Assembly (NCBI GenBank): GCA_019637155.1
Contig: JAHBWE010000007.1
Location: 248,001 to 312,000, forward strand
Length of the DNA: 64,000 nt
Direction of reading: 5' to 3'
From: Labilithrix sp.
GTDB taxonomy: Bacteria; Myxococcota_A; Polyangia; Polyangiales; Polyangiaceae
Shown here: piece by piece, positions 63,432-64,000 of the stretch
Numbering within the stretch: position 1 is the stretch's first letter
Layout of the letters: every line of letters starts with the position of its first letter
The notes under the pieces: model-generated
Databases searched by the model: none
Told to the model about the DNA's origin: nothing
What the model saw: the letters and a program-made list of their open reading frames with translations, nothing else
Program-made: the position numbers and the translations under genes

Positions 63432-64000
63432 ATGGCCGTTCGGAACTGCGCGCTCTTCTCCTCTGCCGTCCTCGTCATGATGGCGGTCGGTTGCTCGGAT
63501 ACGAAAGACGACTCCGCGACGTCGGAGCTCGCGGTCGTCAACGACATCACGTGCAACATCGCGCGCGGCGCCTTCGTCGCGCGGAGCGAGACGAACGCGG
63601 ACGGCGAGCTCTCTGTCTCCTGCCCGGGCACGTTCAACGTCCTCTTCAACGGCCAGCCGATCCAGGGCCAGTCGCAGTCGTTCTCGGTGAAGCCGAAGGA
63701 GGGCGTGAACCTCATTCACGTCGAGACGGTGGACGCGAAGGGCGTCACGAAGGCGAACGAGGTCTCGTTCCTCTTCGGTACGTTCGCCGATCCCCGCCTC
63801 GTCACGAACAAGGCCGTGTCGGTGCGCATCGGCGCGAACGGCATGAGCGCGCCGGGCCTCCCGGTCCTCCCGCTCCCGGTCGGCCCCACGAACGTGACGC
63901 TCTCGCAGATCGGCACGCAGGTCCTCCGCGATCAGGGCAACCTCCTCGCGCGTCTCGACGGCATGGGCAAGGACGTGAGCGGCGCCGGCTTCGGCGCGAG
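63432..64000 (+). CDS. Secreted lipoprotein (3' end outside window)
   Basis: An open frame from ATG at 63432 to the right edge, 189 complete codons. A perfect AGGAG precedes it. Lipobox VMMAVGC (Cys near 21). The mature part starts with a Cys-bearing beta-rich segment (NDITCNIARGAF, SVSCPGTFNVLFNGQPIQG) and continues with ordinary polar sequence (LSQIGTQVLRDQGNLLARLDG). No family recognised. It is divergent from the VWA lipoprotein with about 190 bp of shared upstream DNA. Confidence 0.8.
   Translation, partial: MAVRNCALFSSAVLVMMAVGCSDTKDDSATSELAVVNDITCNIARGAFVARSETNADGELSVSCPGTFNVLFNGQPIQGQSQSFSVKPKEGVNLIHVETVDAKGVTKANEVSFLFGTFADPRLVTNKAVSVRIGANGMSAPGLPVLPLPVGPTNVTLSQIGTQVLRDQGNLLARLDGMGKDVSGAGFGA

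Overview
The window looks like a chromosome segment of a myxobacterium (phylum Myxococcota, probably Polyangia). This rests on very high GC with strong G/C preference at third codon positions, many secreted lipoproteins with Ser/Thr/Gly/Asp-rich linkers, Hanks-type Ser/Thr kinases with long Pro-rich tails, FHA-domain regulators including a sigma54 activator, a trio of bactofilins, and C-terminal MYXO-CTERM-like anchors. No rRNA, tRNA, CRISPR array, prophage or intact insertion sequence was seen. Start codons are often GTG or TTG, and many neighbours overlap by 1-4 bases, so most genes lie in short operons.

Layout. 1-9152: a TonB-dependent receptor cut by the left edge, the site-2 protease RseP, an Omp85-like barrel with a partner lipoprotein, proC with a TerB-like gene, a Cys-rich lipoprotein, and a PEP synthase/PPDK regulatory protein. 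9388-13745: a membrane protein with an Arg-Asp repeat, a 590-bp repeat-rich convergent gap, then pyrE behind three bactofilins on the minus strand. 13803-17760: a hypothetical gene and a GT39-type glycosyltransferase, facing a decayed two-gene AbiE-like toxin-antitoxin locus (one gene frameshifted, the other missing its N-terminus). 17760-26709: lipoproteins, an M28 peptidase, an SDR oxidoreductase, an esterase and uvrA.

27262-33698: an operon of a surface protein, a beta-barrel and an esterase behind a sigma54-like promoter; a YihY gene with a small zinc-ribbon gene; a TetR regulator with a lipid/diacylglycerol kinase. 33725-35544: two tandem matrixin-like metalloproteases whose ends overlap in different frames. 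35672-41600: a FabH2-type ketoacyl-ACP synthase, two short plus-strand ORFs, and a minus-strand operon of two lipoproteins, ligA and an ATP-grasp ligase. 41763-46207: a sigma54/FHA activator, a lectin-domain lipoprotein, a Ser/Thr kinase and a TPR protein. 46342-52563: an RTX-type lipoprotein, a structured intergenic element, a family of unknown lipoproteins, a probable protein-glutaminase, an FHA+DUF4388 protein and a GspE N-domain protein. 52876-64000: an atypical Ser/Thr kinase, secreted lipoproteins with shared hairpin repeats at their 3' ends, an M1 aminopeptidase with a 6PGDH-like dehydrogenase, a VWA lipoprotein and a lipoprotein cut by the right edge.

The functional theme is the cell envelope: secreted proteases, esterases and lipoproteins, their processing (RseP), cytoskeletal scaffolds (bactofilins) and phospho-signalling (kinases, FHA, sigma54), interspersed with housekeeping genes (uvrA, ligA, pyrE, proC). 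The most unusual items are the dual-coded overlap of the matrixin pair, the decayed AbiE locus, the two families of gene-end hairpin repeats with a cloverleaf-like element at 48303-48370, and the probable protein-glutaminase lipoprotein.
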